Assembly (NCBI GenBank): GCA_028223755.1
Contig: JAOIUY010000004.1
Location: 1-64,000 of the forward strand
Direction of reading: 5' to 3'
DNA: 64,000 nt
Source of the DNA: Pseudomonadales bacterium
Lineage (GTDB): Bacteria > Pseudomonadota > Gammaproteobacteria > Pseudomonadales > UBA7434
Part shown: one piece after another, positions 1 to 9,707 of the stretch
Layout of the letters: each line of letters opens with the position of its first letter
How positions within the stretch are numbered: the first letter of the stretch is position 1
The notes under the pieces: generated by a model
What the model was told of the DNA's origin: nothing
The model's input: only the letters and a program-made list of their open reading frames with translations
Databases searched by the model: none
Translations under genes and position numbers: made by a program

Positions 1-194
1 TGAATAATCGAGTGAATTGATCGAATCAGGCATGTCGAATGGGCATTCATGCTTAGTTTCGTATAAAATTAACCGCTTTAGTGGCTTGAGCTCTTGCTGG
101 CCATGTTAGGTCGTGGCTAGCTCATGAACCTATTGAAAACTTTAAACGCATTGCTTCAATGCAATGCCTGTGAATAACCGCCGGATACGACGAT

Positions 195-968
195 ATGACT
201 ACCCTGATTAAAAGTGCTGTTGAGCTCGATAAAATGCGTGTTGCTGGTCGTTTAGCGGCTGAAGTGCTTGAGATGATTGGTGATCATGTGGTTGCGGGTA
301 TATCAACTGGCGAGCTTGATCGTATTTGCCATGACTATATCGTTAATACGCAAGATGCGATTCCAGCACCACTGAATTATAACGGCTTTCCTAAGTCTAT
401 TTGCACCTCGGTAAATCAGGTGGTGTGTCACGGTATTCCCGCTGATAAAAAGGTGTTGAAAAGCGGCGATATTATTAATATCGATATTACGGTCATCAAA
501 GATGGGTATCACGGCGATACCAGTAAAATGTTTATTGTCGGCGAAACGCCGGCTCATGCTAGCCGTTTGATTCAGGTGACGCAGGAGTGTTTATATTTAG
601 GTATAGAGACAGTCAAACCTGGCGCGACCTTAGGTGATATAGGCCATATTATTTATCAACATGCCTCTAAGCACTACTACAGTATCGTTAGAGAGTATTG
701 TGGGCATGGCATTGGCGCGGTTTTTCATGAAGATCCACAAGTCTTGCACTATGGGCATCCGGGTAAAGGCATGGTCTTACAAGAGGGTATGACCTTCACG
801 ATTGAGCCAATGCTGAATGCTGGTAAGCGTCATGTTAAATTAAACCGTCGTGACGGTTGGACCGTAGAAACTAAAGATGGTCGCTTGTCTGCTCAGTGGG
901 AACATACCTTAGCAGTAACCGCAACGGGTGTTGAAGTACTCACGGCAAGAAGCGAAGAATCTTTCTGA
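195..968 (+). CDS. map: Type I methionine aminopeptidase
   Basis: Removes the initiator methionine from nascent cytosolic proteins. At 257 residues it is the normal length for the bacterial type Ia enzyme. All expected metal and active-site residues can be read: H79 in the VCHGIP segment, D97 and D108 (NIDIT, YHGDT), H171 (GHGIG), E204 (TIEPM) and E236 (WEHT). The ATG start gives the usual N-terminus; only a weak GGA-containing ribosome site precedes it. In many gammaproteobacteria map is divergent from rpsB and close to glnD; here glnD follows by 130 bp, but rpsB is not in the window. Very confident from the complete ligand set. Confidence 0.97.
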   Translation: MTTLIKSAVELDKMRVAGRLAAEVLEMIGDHVVAGISTGELDRICHDYIVNTQDAIPAPLNYNGFPKSICTSVNQVVCHGIPADKKVLKSGDIINIDITVIKDGYHGDTSKMFIVGETPAHASRLIQVTQECLYLGIETVKPGATLGDIGHIIYQHASKHYYSIVREYCGHGIGAVFHEDPQVLHYGHPGKGMVLQEGMTFTIEPMLNAGKRHVKLNRRDGWTVETKDGRLSAQWEHTLAVTATGVEVLTARSEESF

Positions 969-1098
969 CTTTGATAGCTCGACCTTTCTTTCTTTTATTC
1001 TTATTTTTTTAATTTTTAAAATGGCACCCGCTCAATGGTTTCTCGTACTAACAGTGACTCTCTTAAAGCTTCTAACACTTCAGTAACGCCCTTAATTA

Positions 1099-3769
1099 AT
1101 GTCGAAGAGGGGGGCGGCGTTCGAACTTTCATACAATACTTTTATTACTCAGTTAGCCAAAACGCAGAGCGCTATTGAATGCAAAGCTTTGCTGCAAAAC
1201 TATCAAGAGCAAATGGATGAGGCTTTTAGAGCCGGTGTTGACCCATATTTGCTTATTCAGGCGCGCTCGCAATTAATTGATATTTTACTGCGTTATCTTT
1301 GGGCGCAAGAAGATTGGGGCGAGCAAAAAATCGCTTTAATTGCTGTTGGCGGCTATGGCAGGGGTGAGCTTCATCCTCGCTCGGATATCGATTTATTATT
1401 TGTACTGGATAAAGCGGTTAGCAAAAGCAATGGTGAAACGATTGGGCGAATGGTCACCTATCTATGGGATTGCGGATTAGACCTTGGTCATAGCGTTAGA
1501 ACGCTCGATGAGTGTTTGGATTACGCCAAAGAAGATATTACCGTTATGACGAATATGCTGGAGTCGCGACCAGTAGCTGGTGAAGAGTCATTGTTTACAC
1601 GTTTAAAATTACTGACTGACACTGAACATATGTGGCTCTAGTGAGTTCTTTGTGGGTAAGTGGAAAGAGCAGCGAGATCGTCACCGCGATACAAACAGCA
1701 ATGACTACAACCTCGAGCCGAATATCAAGACATCGCCGGGTGGTTTGCGTGATATTCAAAACATTATTTGGATTGCACAGCGGCATTTAGGCGAGGGCAA
1801 TATATCGCGCCTTGAAAAAAGCGGTTTTTTAACCGAAGTTGAAGCGGTTAATTTGGTCGAGGGAATTAATTTTTTATGGAAGGTGCGCTATGCCTTGCAT
1901 ATGCTTTCGCAGCGCCATGAAGATCGCTTACTGTTTGAGTACCAAATAAAAGTTGCCTCGCTATTTGGTTATGCTGATGATGATGCCAACCTTGCCGTCG
2001 AAAAGTTTATGCATGAGTACTATCGACGCGTACTGTTATTAGCGGAGTTGAATGACGTACTGATTCAGCATTTTGATCAGGACCGTGTACTAACGGATGA
2101 AAAAGAAGAGCTAATTAGCCTTAACGAACGATTTTGTGTTCGCAATGGTTATATTGATGTTGTCGATGAGCAGGTGTTTGTCGATCACCTTTGGGCGTTG
2201 ATTGAAATCTTTGTGCTGATGGCCGAGCATAATTATATTCGTGGTGTGCGAGCATCTACGATGCGTTTAATGCGAACGCATCGTGAGCGTATTGATGATG
2301 AATTTAGAAATGATCCTAAGGTTATCGATTTATTTATGCAGTTGGTTAAATCAAATCGTAATGTGCCATTGCAGTTTAAGCGCATGCGTAAGCACGGTAT
2401 TTTAAGTAAGTATCTTCCGGCTTTTGGCGAAATTATCGGTAAGATGCAGTATGACTTATTCCATATGTATACGGTGGATATTCATACCTTAGCCGTGGTG
2501 CAAAATGTTTATCGTTTTGCTCATGAGGGTTCAGAGCAAGATTATGTATTGGCAGCAAAGATCATCAATGGTCATGTAAAAATTGAATTACTGTATCTCG
2601 CTGCCTTATTCCATGATATTGCTAAAGGTCGTGGCGGTAGTCACTCTGAATTGGGCGCCGTTGATGCACGAGAGTTTTGTTTGCATCATGGCGTCAATGA
2701 GCGCGACAGCAACTTAGTGGCTTGGTTAGTCGAGAGTCATTTGGTGATGTCGACGATTTCGCAGAAAATGGACTTATCTGATCCTGAAACCATTATAGAG
2801 TTTGCTACTGCGGTCGGTAGCCGTGCGCGTCTTGATTACTTATTTGTTTTAACCGTTGCCGATATTCAAGGTACAAACCCTGAGCTTTGGAATGCTTGGC
2901 GCTCTTCGCTGTTGCGTCAACTCTACGCAGCGGCAACGCGCGCATTACGTCGTGGTTTAGAAAACCCTGTCGATAAATCTGAATTGATTGCCGAGAAACA
3001 ACAAGCTGCTTTAAAAGTGCTTGAGCAGTCGGGCATTAATGCTGCTGATGTTCATTTGCAGTGGCAGGAGAGGGTTGATGATTACTTTCTACGTGAGTCA
3101 GTTGAGGATTTAGTACTGCACGCCGAAGGAATATTGGCACATAAAAATAATGATATGCCGTTAGTGATCATTAAAAAATCGTCGGATGTCTTTGAAGCGT
3201 CAGTCACTCAAATTACTATTTATTGTAAGTTAATTGAAAATCGCTTTTCGTTTATTACGCTAGCATTAGAGCAATTAAATTTAAGCATTTATGATGCTCG
3301 CTTATTAATTGCTGGCGGTGGTCATGTGTTAGATACTTTTTATGTGCAAGATGCAGATGATGAGGATATTGACCATGACTCAGCTCGTATTGATGATATT
3401 CGAGAAAAGTTGCTGCAAGTTATGATGGAGCCTAATGAGCGATGGTTATCGACTGATCGTCGTGCAAGCCGACGCATAAGAAGTTTCGACTGGCCTTGCC
3501 AGGCGGATTTTTCTAATGATTATGCGCCTGGTTTGAGTGTGCTAGAGGTTGTTGCGCCTGATCGTCCTGGCTTATTAACGATGATTGGGCAGGTGTTTTT
3601 TAAACATGAATTACGCGTTCATAACGCTAAAATATCAACCTTAGGCGAGCGCGTTGAAGATGTCTTTTTTATCACGGATCGTAAAGATCAGATGATTGAA
3701 GACCCTGAATTGATTGAAGCGATTCAGCAAGACTTAAAAGCTGAACTCGATGAGCATAGACAACAATAA
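1099..3769 (+). pseudogene. glnD: Bifunctional uridylyltransferase/uridylyl-removing enzyme GlnD, frame-disrupted
   Basis: GlnD is the nitrogen sensor that uridylylates and deuridylylates PII proteins. The first 180 codons carry the nucleotidyltransferase signature (GGYGRGELHPRSDIDLL, split here by type) and end at a TAG at 1639-1641. The rest continues in the +1 frame to 3769, with the conserved YNLEPNIK and SPGGLRDI segments, the HD phosphohydrolase motif (LFHDIAKGRGG, coding near 2620) and two C-terminal ACT domains. Reading the downstream frame back gives SSEFF directly before the break. As I recall, E. coli and Pseudomonas GlnD have W-P-S-x-x-F-F there. One base too many or two too few near 1636 would therefore explain the break. 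Together the pieces give about 890 residues, the family length. It is either a sequencing or assembly error, a true mutation, or a frameshift site. The GTG at 1652 is not an independent gene start. Confidence 0.85.
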
Positions 3770-3795
3770 TAATTAACTGATATCAATCGACGCTT

Positions 3796-5013
3796 ATGAA
3801 CCGACACTTAAAACAGTTGCATCAATATCCTTTTACTAAGTTAGCTACATTGCTGGCTGACGTTAATGTTAAAACTGAACAGCCAAGCATAGCGATGACC
3901 ATTGGTGAGCCTCAACATGCGCCACCCACTGCAGTCGTTGATGCTTTAGTTGCTGAATTGGCGCGATTAAATAAATACCCTTCTACACAGGGCGGTATAG
4001 CGTTGCGAGAGAGTATCGCTTCATGGCTGGGGCAACGTTATCATTTTCCTAAAGGTGTACTTGATCCTGAGTCGATGGTTTTGCCTGTGGTTGGTACTCG
4101 CGAAGCGCTTTTTGCGATTGCTCAGACGGTTGTTGATACTTCTGTATCTGAAGAGCCACCGTTAGTCATTATGCCTTCGCCGTTTTATCAGATTTATGAA
4201 GGCGCTGCGATTATGGCTGGTGCCGAACCTTTGTATTTGCCTTGTGATAAAGATAATAACTACGTTCCCGATTTAGATGCGTTGAGTCCGTCGCAGTGGC
4301 AGCGTTGCCAGTTAGTTTATATTTGTAACCCCTCTAACCCTACGGGTGCTGTGCCTACACGTGAGTTCTATCAACGCTTACTTGTGCTTGCTGATAAGTA
4401 TGATTTTGTTATTGCTAGTGATGAATGTTATTCAGAGATTTACTTTGATGAGCTGTCGCCGCCGCTGGGTTTGTTAGAGGTTTGTTATGCTGAGGAGCGT
4501 GAGGATTTTTCGCGTTGTTTGGTTTTTAATAGTTTATCTAAGCGTTCTAATTTAGCCGGTATGCGTTCAGGTTTTGTTGCTGGTTGTCAGGCGACGATTA
4601 AAGCGTTTCTTCTTTACCGCACTTATCATGGTTCAGCCATGCCTAATCATCATCAGTCTGCGAGTATTATTGCGTGGAATGATGAATCGCATGTACAAGA
4701 AAATCGTATTCTTTATCGAGAGAAGATGCGGGCGGTTGTGCCTATTTTGCAGCAAGTGTTAGAGGTGGGGATCCCAGCGGCGGGTTTTTGTCTGTGGGTT
4801 AAATTGCCGATGGATGATGAGCTTTTTGCACAAACGCTTTTTAGCGAACAGCATGTAAAGGTTTTACCCGGCCAGTATTTAGCGCGATCAGTGAATAACT
4901 ATAACCCCGGTGCGGGCTATATTCGCTTAGCGTTAGTGCAACCTTTAGAGTTCTGCATTGAGGCGGCTGAACGAATTGTCAGTTGTGTGTTGACGTTAAA
5001 CAAAGCAGATTAA
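3796..5013 (+). CDS. dapC: Succinyldiaminopimelate transaminase
   Basis: A PLP-dependent class I/II aminotransferase that converts N-succinyl-2-amino-6-ketopimelate to N-succinyl-LL-diaminopimelate in lysine and peptidoglycan precursor synthesis. The start (MNRHLKQLHQYPF) and the IGEPQHAPP segment are typical of the DapC subfamily. The internal aldimine lysine is K249 in SLSKRS, and NPSNPTG (178-184) binds the cofactor. It is 405 residues, slightly longer than usual. It starts 26 bp after glnD, so it is probably co-transcribed with it. In Pseudomonas dapC also follows glnD, which supports the specific call over a generic aminotransferase. Confidence 0.9.
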   Translation: MNRHLKQLHQYPFTKLATLLADVNVKTEQPSIAMTIGEPQHAPPTAVVDALVAELARLNKYPSTQGGIALRESIASWLGQRYHFPKGVLDPESMVLPVVGTREALFAIAQTVVDTSVSEEPPLVIMPSPFYQIYEGAAIMAGAEPLYLPCDKDNNYVPDLDALSPSQWQRCQLVYICNPSNPTGAVPTREFYQRLLVLADKYDFVIASDECYSEIYFDELSPPLGLLEVCYAEEREDFSRCLVFNSLSKRSNLAGMRSGFVAGCQATIKAFLLYRTYHGSAMPNHHQSASIIAWNDESHVQENRILYREKMRAVVPILQQVLEVGIPAAGFCLWVKLPMDDELFAQTLFSEQHVKVLPGQYLARSVNNYNPGAGYIRLALVQPLEFCIEAAERIVSCVLTLNKAD

Positions 5014-5289
5014 AGCCTACTGTTTCGACAAATAAGCTAGAAACCCCATTAAATAGTGTAAAAACGACCATGCTGGTTATTTATTCACCAGTTTTGGTTC
5101 TCATCTGTTATTGAATAGTGTAGATTTCGCGTCCAGTTAGCCGTTAATAGATTTCTTTAAACCAATATCGGCTTTAAGACGTAAGTTTCGGTTATTAAAG
5201 TGTTTATTACAGTCGTCATGACATTGGTTATGGTAATGGTTATAACCGATAAAATATTTATTCATTTTCGAACAATTAGTAGAAGTTAA

Positions 5290-6537
5290 ATGGCATTAAT
5301 CGTCCAAAAATACGGCGGCACATCTGTCGGTACGCCAGAGCGCATTCAAGCAGTAGCCGATCGCGTTAAGCGTTATGTCGATCGCGGTGATCAGGTGGTT
5401 GTGGTTGTTTCTGCAATGAGCGGCGAAACCAATCGTTTAGTTGCACTCTCGCAGGCATTGAGCAGTAACCCAAGTCCACGTGAAATGGATGTATTGTTAT
5501 CAACGGGCGAGCAGGTAACCATTGCGTTGTTATCAATGGCATTGCAAGAGCGCTCATTAGATGCGCGATCATACCTAGGTTCACAAGTAAGCATTCTTAC
5601 CGATGATGCTCACGGTAAAGCCAGAATAAAAGCGATTGATGGTGAGTCAGTATTAACTGATTTAAATGCAGGCAAAGTCGCTGTGGTTGCAGGATTTCAA
5701 GGTGCTGACCAACACGGCAATATCACAACGCTTGGTCGTGGTGGTTCAGATACTACAGCCGTTGCTGTAGCTGCGGCATTAAATGCGGACGAGTGTCAGA
5801 TCTATACCGATGTCGATGGGGTCTATACCACTGATCCACGGGTCGTTGATTGCGCGCGTCGTTTAGAGAAAATTACTTTTGAAGAGATGCTTGAAATGGC
5901 AAGCTTGGGTTCAAAAGTGTTACAGATTCGCGCTGTCGAATTTGCAGGAAAATATCAAGTGCCGTTAAGGGTGCTATCAAGTTTTGAAGAGGGGCCGGGT
6001 ACATTGATTTCAATTGATGATAATACAGATATGGAGGCGCCGCTGGTTTCGGGTATTGCCTTTAATCGCGATGAAGCACAAATTGTTGTGCGTGGCGTGC
6101 CAGATACGCCAGGTGTTGCTTATAAAATTTTAGGGCCAGTGAGTGATGGCAATGTCGAAGTTGATGTCATTGTGCAGAACGTTGCGGCAGACGGATCAAC
6201 CGATTTAACTTTTACCGTTCATCGGAATGAGCTTGAGAAAGCTCAGTCAATTACCGAAAAAATTGCGAATGAATTAAATGCGCGCGAAGTGTCGGTTGAT
6301 GGTAGTATATGCAAAGTTTCATTGGTGGGTGTAGGAATGAGGTCTCACGCAGGCATCGCCAGCCAAATGTTTAAAACCCTTGCTGATGTGGGAATAAACA
6401 TTGAATTAATAACGACTTCAGAAATAAAAATTTCTGTCGTTATAGAAGAAAAGTATATGGAATTAGCGGTTAGATCTTTACACACGGCATTTGGTTTAGA
6501 TGATACCGATGTTGATGTGTCAGGTGATAACGGTTAA
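5290..6537 (+). CDS. lysC: Aspartate kinase, ACT-regulated
   Basis: Phosphorylates aspartate, the first step toward lysine, methionine and threonine. The kinase N-terminus carries KYGGTSVG (residues 7-14) and the GRGGSDTTA segment. Residues from about 265 to the end form the paired ACT domains that normally bind feedback amino acids. At 415 residues it is a monofunctional enzyme with no homoserine dehydrogenase. The gene lies 276 bp after dapC and upstream of csrA; lysC-csrA is a conserved pair in Pseudomonas-like gammaproteobacteria. I looked for a lysine riboswitch in 5014-5289 and did not recognise one. Confidence 0.96.
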   Translation: MALIVQKYGGTSVGTPERIQAVADRVKRYVDRGDQVVVVVSAMSGETNRLVALSQALSSNPSPREMDVLLSTGEQVTIALLSMALQERSLDARSYLGSQVSILTDDAHGKARIKAIDGESVLTDLNAGKVAVVAGFQGADQHGNITTLGRGGSDTTAVAVAAALNADECQIYTDVDGVYTTDPRVVDCARRLEKITFEEMLEMASLGSKVLQIRAVEFAGKYQVPLRVLSSFEEGPGTLISIDDNTDMEAPLVSGIAFNRDEAQIVVRGVPDTPGVAYKILGPVSDGNVEVDVIVQNVAADGSTDLTFTVHRNELEKAQSITEKIANELNAREVSVDGSICKVSLVGVGMRSHAGIASQMFKTLADVGINIELITTSEIKISVVIEEKYMELAVRSLHTAFGLDDTDVDVSGDNG

Positions 6538-6685
6538 GAAAGCACAGACTGCTCACAGGGATTAGGTAACCATTCGCAATAGAATCCAAGATGGACGATA
6601 TTGTGAGAATTAAAAGCTAAGTGACAGTTTGTATGCATAAAGGTGTATCGAGTTTATCTTGATCTATTTTTTTGCGGTGGTTGCC

Positions 6686-6760
6686 GTAATGGGAGGGAAG
6701 TTAGCCGGAGGCTACACGCACATTTGTGCTGAAAGCCAGCAGGACATCGGGAGATGCGTA
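6686..6760 (+). promoter_or_regulatory. csrA leader with five GGA motifs
   Basis: Within the 70 bases before csrA there are GGA triplets at 6692-6694, 6696-6698, 6707-6709, 6742-6744 and 6750-6752. The last overlaps the GGGAG ribosome binding site (6749-6753), 7 nt before the ATG. GGA is the core of CsrA binding sites, and several close copies overlapping the Shine-Dalgarno region is the arrangement known for CsrA-repressed leaders. Autoregulation is an inference from this pattern. Confidence 0.45.
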
Positions 6761-6964
6761 ATGCTGATTTTAACTCGTCGCATAGGCGAAACATTAATGG
6801 TTGGAGACGACGTTACAGTTACTGTTCTTGGAGTAAAAGGTAACCAAGTAAGATTGGGTGTTAACGCACCTAAAGAGATCGCCGTCCACCGCGAAGAAAT
6901 CTACCAACGAATTCAACAGGAAAAAGAACAATCAACGCCTGTCGATAATGAAGTTGATTATTGA
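6761..6964 (+). CDS. csrA: Carbon storage regulator CsrA/RsmA
   Basis: A small RNA-binding homodimer that represses or stabilises target mRNAs by binding GGA motifs. The ATG at 6761 gives 67 residues starting [16 protein letters not shown], the family N-terminus; the longer open frame that begins at 6659 would add 34 unrelated residues. R44 in the VHREEIY segment is the usual RNA-contact region. A GGGAG site precedes the ATG by 7 nt. The C-terminal tail ([14 protein letters not shown]) is acidic and variable, as in other members. A strong AT-rich hairpin about 110 bp downstream probably ends the transcript. Confidence 0.97.
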   Translation: MLILTRRIGETLMVGDDVTVTVLGVKGNQVRLGVNAPKEIAVHREEIYQRIQQEKEQSTPVDNEVDY

Positions 6965-7070
6965 TTTCTAAATAGCTGATCACTTTAAAGCAGGGCGCTT
7001 GCAGTTTAACTTTTGAGCTATTGAACGTTGATAGCTTGAATATCAGCTAAATAGCTAACTCGCCTTTTTT

Positions 7071-7112
7071 AAAAATACCTAATCATTGCCAAAGCAATGA
7101 TTAGGTATTTTT
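7071..7112. terminator. Perfect 19-bp hairpin, bidirectional terminator candidate
   Basis: The arms at 7071-7089 and 7094-7112 are perfect reverse complements with a 4-nt CAAA loop. The outer part is A5 on the left and T5 on the right, so a U-run follows on either strand. It lies between csrA and tmcA. Confidence 0.75.
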
Positions 7113-7245
7113 CTGCCTGATAGATAATGCCTTTTCAAAACTCATTAATATCGGTTAAAAATTGATAATTACCTCATTTTTTGATTTGCCGGTTAATGAT
7201 TCTTCCAGTTTGAAATACCGTTCAATTATGGCTTAATTGTCGGCT

Positions 7246-9474
7246 ATGTCTGATTTAATCAAACAAACACTTAACAAGACGCTCGAATTTGCTCGCGAGA
7301 ATAACTTTCGTGGCTGCTTGGTTTTATCCGGTAGTCAAGCTTGGTGCCAGCAAAGTGCATTAGATTGCTTGGCTCTTCATGCTCCTTCTGCTAATACTCA
7401 ACAAGCTATTTGCTGGGTTGGGTCGTCAGCGCCGAACTCATCAATGATCCGTGTTATTCCGCCTCATGCTGCACAGCAACTGCTGGGTAGCGATACCGAT
7501 TATCTTGTCATTGACGCATGGAGCGGACTATCACCCGATATGCTTGGCATGACTTCTGGCACGCTGCGAGGAGGGGCTTTACTGCTATTACTTACGCCTC
7601 CCTTTGAGCAGTGGTCAGATTATGATGACCCTGATTACCTTCGTTATAAAGCATTGCGACCTACAGCTTATTCAATGCATGGCAATTTTTTACGAAGAAC
7701 CATTAAGCTCGTTAAGCAGGCAGCAGTAGATGACGATTCAGCTTGGTTAAAGGTTATAAGCGAGCACGATTGCGAAAAAAGTATTGATCTAACTTGTTCA
7801 ATAAACACCTGTGGTTCTCAAGTTCAGTTGACGAAAAAATTTATTGCTTCGAGTGAGCAGCAATTAGTTATTCAGGCTGTTGACGATTTAAGCCGACAAC
7901 CTGAGGGTATTATTTTGTTAAATGCTGATCGCGGTCGCGGCAAAAGCGTGGCTTTAGGTTTAGCAGTAAAGGCATTGTTGAAGCGCGACAATTATCGAAT
8001 TTCAGTAGTCGCGCCTTTACGTAGTCAAGTTGATAATCTGTTCTCTGCCATAGGTGATTTGTCGGGTCATAAAAATATCGGCTTTGTTGCTGTTGACCAA
8101 CTTATCGCAAATGCTGAAGCGCTTAAGACAATGCATGATAGTGATCGAGCAAGTCGCGATGATAATGCCATTTGTGATTTGCTGATTGTTGATGAGGCGG
8201 CTGCGATTCCTTTGCCTGTTTTATATCAGTTGGTAGATGCAGCACCGCGGCTAGTTTTTTCGTCTACCCTGCATGGTTATGAGGGTAGTGGACGAGGATT
8301 TACTTTGCGCTTTAAAGACTTTCTTTTGGCGCGGGATCAATCATTGCAGACATTAACACTGCGTCAGCCAATGCGTTGGGCTAATGGTGACCCATTAGAA
8401 TCTTTTTTTAATCGCTGGCTTCTTTTGGATACAGAAAATAACACAGTTGGTTCTAACGAAAAGCCGAGTGCGCGCATAAATGTTCGTAGAGTCGATAGTC
8501 AGGTTTTGCTTGTTAATGAGATATTACTTCGTGCTGTATTTGAATTGTTAGTTGAGGCGCATTATCAAACACGGCCTGCTGATTTGCGGCAGTTGCTCGA
8601 TGTGCCTTACTTGCACTTATGGATAGCGGAAGAATCGAACTCAGGGCAGGTCGTTGGTGTTTTGCTCGCCTTTGAAGAAGGTGGCTTTGTTAAAGAAGCT
8701 GGCTTTGTTGAAGATAATGATTTACTTAGCGGTATTGTCAGCGGCCAGCGTCGGCCACAAGGTAACTTGCTCTCTCAATCATTAGCTAACCAGTCAGCGG
8801 ATGCGAATTGGTGCCGCGTTAAATCTTTACGGGTTACACGTATTGCTGTTGCACAAGCTTACCGGCGTCAAGGTATCGCTTCTCGTCTAATTGAATCGTT
8901 AGAAAAATTTGCGCTAACAGAAGGTTGTGATTACTGGGGCAGTAGTTTTGGTTTTGACTCAAGCTTACTGGCTTTTTGGAAAAGCCATAAAGCATTCGCC
9001 GTTTATTTAGGGCTGCATCGAGATAAAGCCAGTGGTATGCGAAATATGATGGTGGTTAAACCGCTATCCAAAGTATTGGAGCAAATGAGCGGCTCATTGC
9101 ATAATTATTTTATCAATGACCTGCCTTATTGGGCTGATCGGTATTTGCCTGAGATAAGCTCAGATTTAATTACTATACAATCTAACGAAAAAAATAAGCG
9201 GATCGTTGATGGCCAGAATGGCATCTATGATCTCTACAGCTATGATAGCCTCAGAATTCAGCGGTTTATTAATGCTGAGCTCACCTATGAAAAAATCTAC
9301 CCTTCGCTGTGTAGATTTTTTGCCCATCACCCAACAGCGGATTACGCTGTGACTCAGGCCAGTTTAACGCTGGCACCCAATTGGACTCTTTTGGCGAATA
9401 GATTTCAGCTAAAAGGTCGCCGAGATGTGATTGCATCAATAAAAACCGAATTAATTCAGTTAACCATGGATTAA
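7246..9474 (+). CDS. tmcA: tRNA(Met) cytidine acetyltransferase TmcA
   Basis: Makes N4-acetylcytidine at the wobble position of elongator tRNA-Met, using acetyl-CoA and ATP. Domain order as expected: an N-terminal DUF1726-type region, a RecD-like helicase with Walker A DRGRGKS (K about residue 233) and Walker B LLIVDEAAAIP, then a GNAT acetyltransferase with RRQGIASRL near residue 540, and a C-terminal tRNA-binding tail. The ATG at 7246 gives 742 residues. A TTG nine bases earlier is in frame but is the less likely start. It is monocistronic, between a terminator and acnB. Confidence 0.93.
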   Translation: MSDLIKQTLNKTLEFARENNFRGCLVLSGSQAWCQQSALDCLALHAPSANTQQAICWVGSSAPNSSMIRVIPPHAAQQLLGSDTDYLVIDAWSGLSPDMLGMTSGTLRGGALLLLLTPPFEQWSDYDDPDYLRYKALRPTAYSMHGNFLRRTIKLVKQAAVDDDSAWLKVISEHDCEKSIDLTCSINTCGSQVQLTKKFIASSEQQLVIQAVDDLSRQPEGIILLNADRGRGKSVALGLAVKALLKRDNYRISVVAPLRSQVDNLFSAIGDLSGHKNIGFVAVDQLIANAEALKTMHDSDRASRDDNAICDLLIVDEAAAIPLPVLYQLVDAAPRLVFSSTLHGYEGSGRGFTLRFKDFLLARDQSLQTLTLRQPMRWANGDPLESFFNRWLLLDTENNTVGSNEKPSARINVRRVDSQVLLVNEILLRAVFELLVEAHYQTRPADLRQLLDVPYLHLWIAEESNSGQVVGVLLAFEEGGFVKEAGFVEDNDLLSGIVSGQRRPQGNLLSQSLANQSADANWCRVKSLRVTRIAVAQAYRRQGIASRLIESLEKFALTEGCDYWGSSFGFDSSLLAFWKSHKAFAVYLGLHRDKASGMRNMMVVKPLSKVLEQMSGSLHNYFINDLPYWADRYLPEISSDLITIQSNEKNKRIVDGQNGIYDLYSYDSLRIQRFINAELTYEKIYPSLCRFFAHHPTADYAVTQASLTLAPNWTLLANRFQLKGRRDVIASIKTELIQLTMD

Positions 9475-9498
9475 ATTTTGTCGTGGTTTAGGTATAAT
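9471..9498 (+). promoter_or_regulatory. Candidate sigma70 promoter for acnB
   Basis: A perfect TATAAT lies at 9493-9498 with a weak TTAAAT at 9471-9476, spaced 16 bp. It overlaps the tmcA stop and leaves a leader of about 200 nt before acnB. Only the -10 box is convincing. Confidence 0.35.
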
Positions 9499-9707
9499 GC
9501 GCCGCCTGTGACAATCCACAGCCGATAAATGCATCAGACAGAGTTCTTTCGCTACTTAAGCACTATCAATTTAATTGATAACCCTTATCTACTAACGAAA
9601 ATACTTACTTTAAAAGTCGACTTAATCTGAAGTTAAAACCTGACTAATGCATGAACTTGTCTGCTGTGTACTGTTCAAATTGTTAATTATTATTTTAGGA
9701 GTTCATT

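Noticed and set aside
1652-3769. An independent gene starting at GTG 1652
   Set aside because: The sequence is simply the middle and C-terminus of GlnD, and SSEFF just upstream in the same frame is also GlnD-like; no ribosome site precedes the GTG.
5014-5289. A possible lysine riboswitch upstream of lysC
   Set aside because: I looked for the conserved lysine-aptamer blocks and a terminator or sequestering hairpin and did not find them.
6965-7245. tRNA genes downstream of csrA, as in E. coli
   Set aside because: No T-loop-like GTTCGAATC or acceptor stem pairing found; the region contains only an intrinsic terminator-type hairpin.
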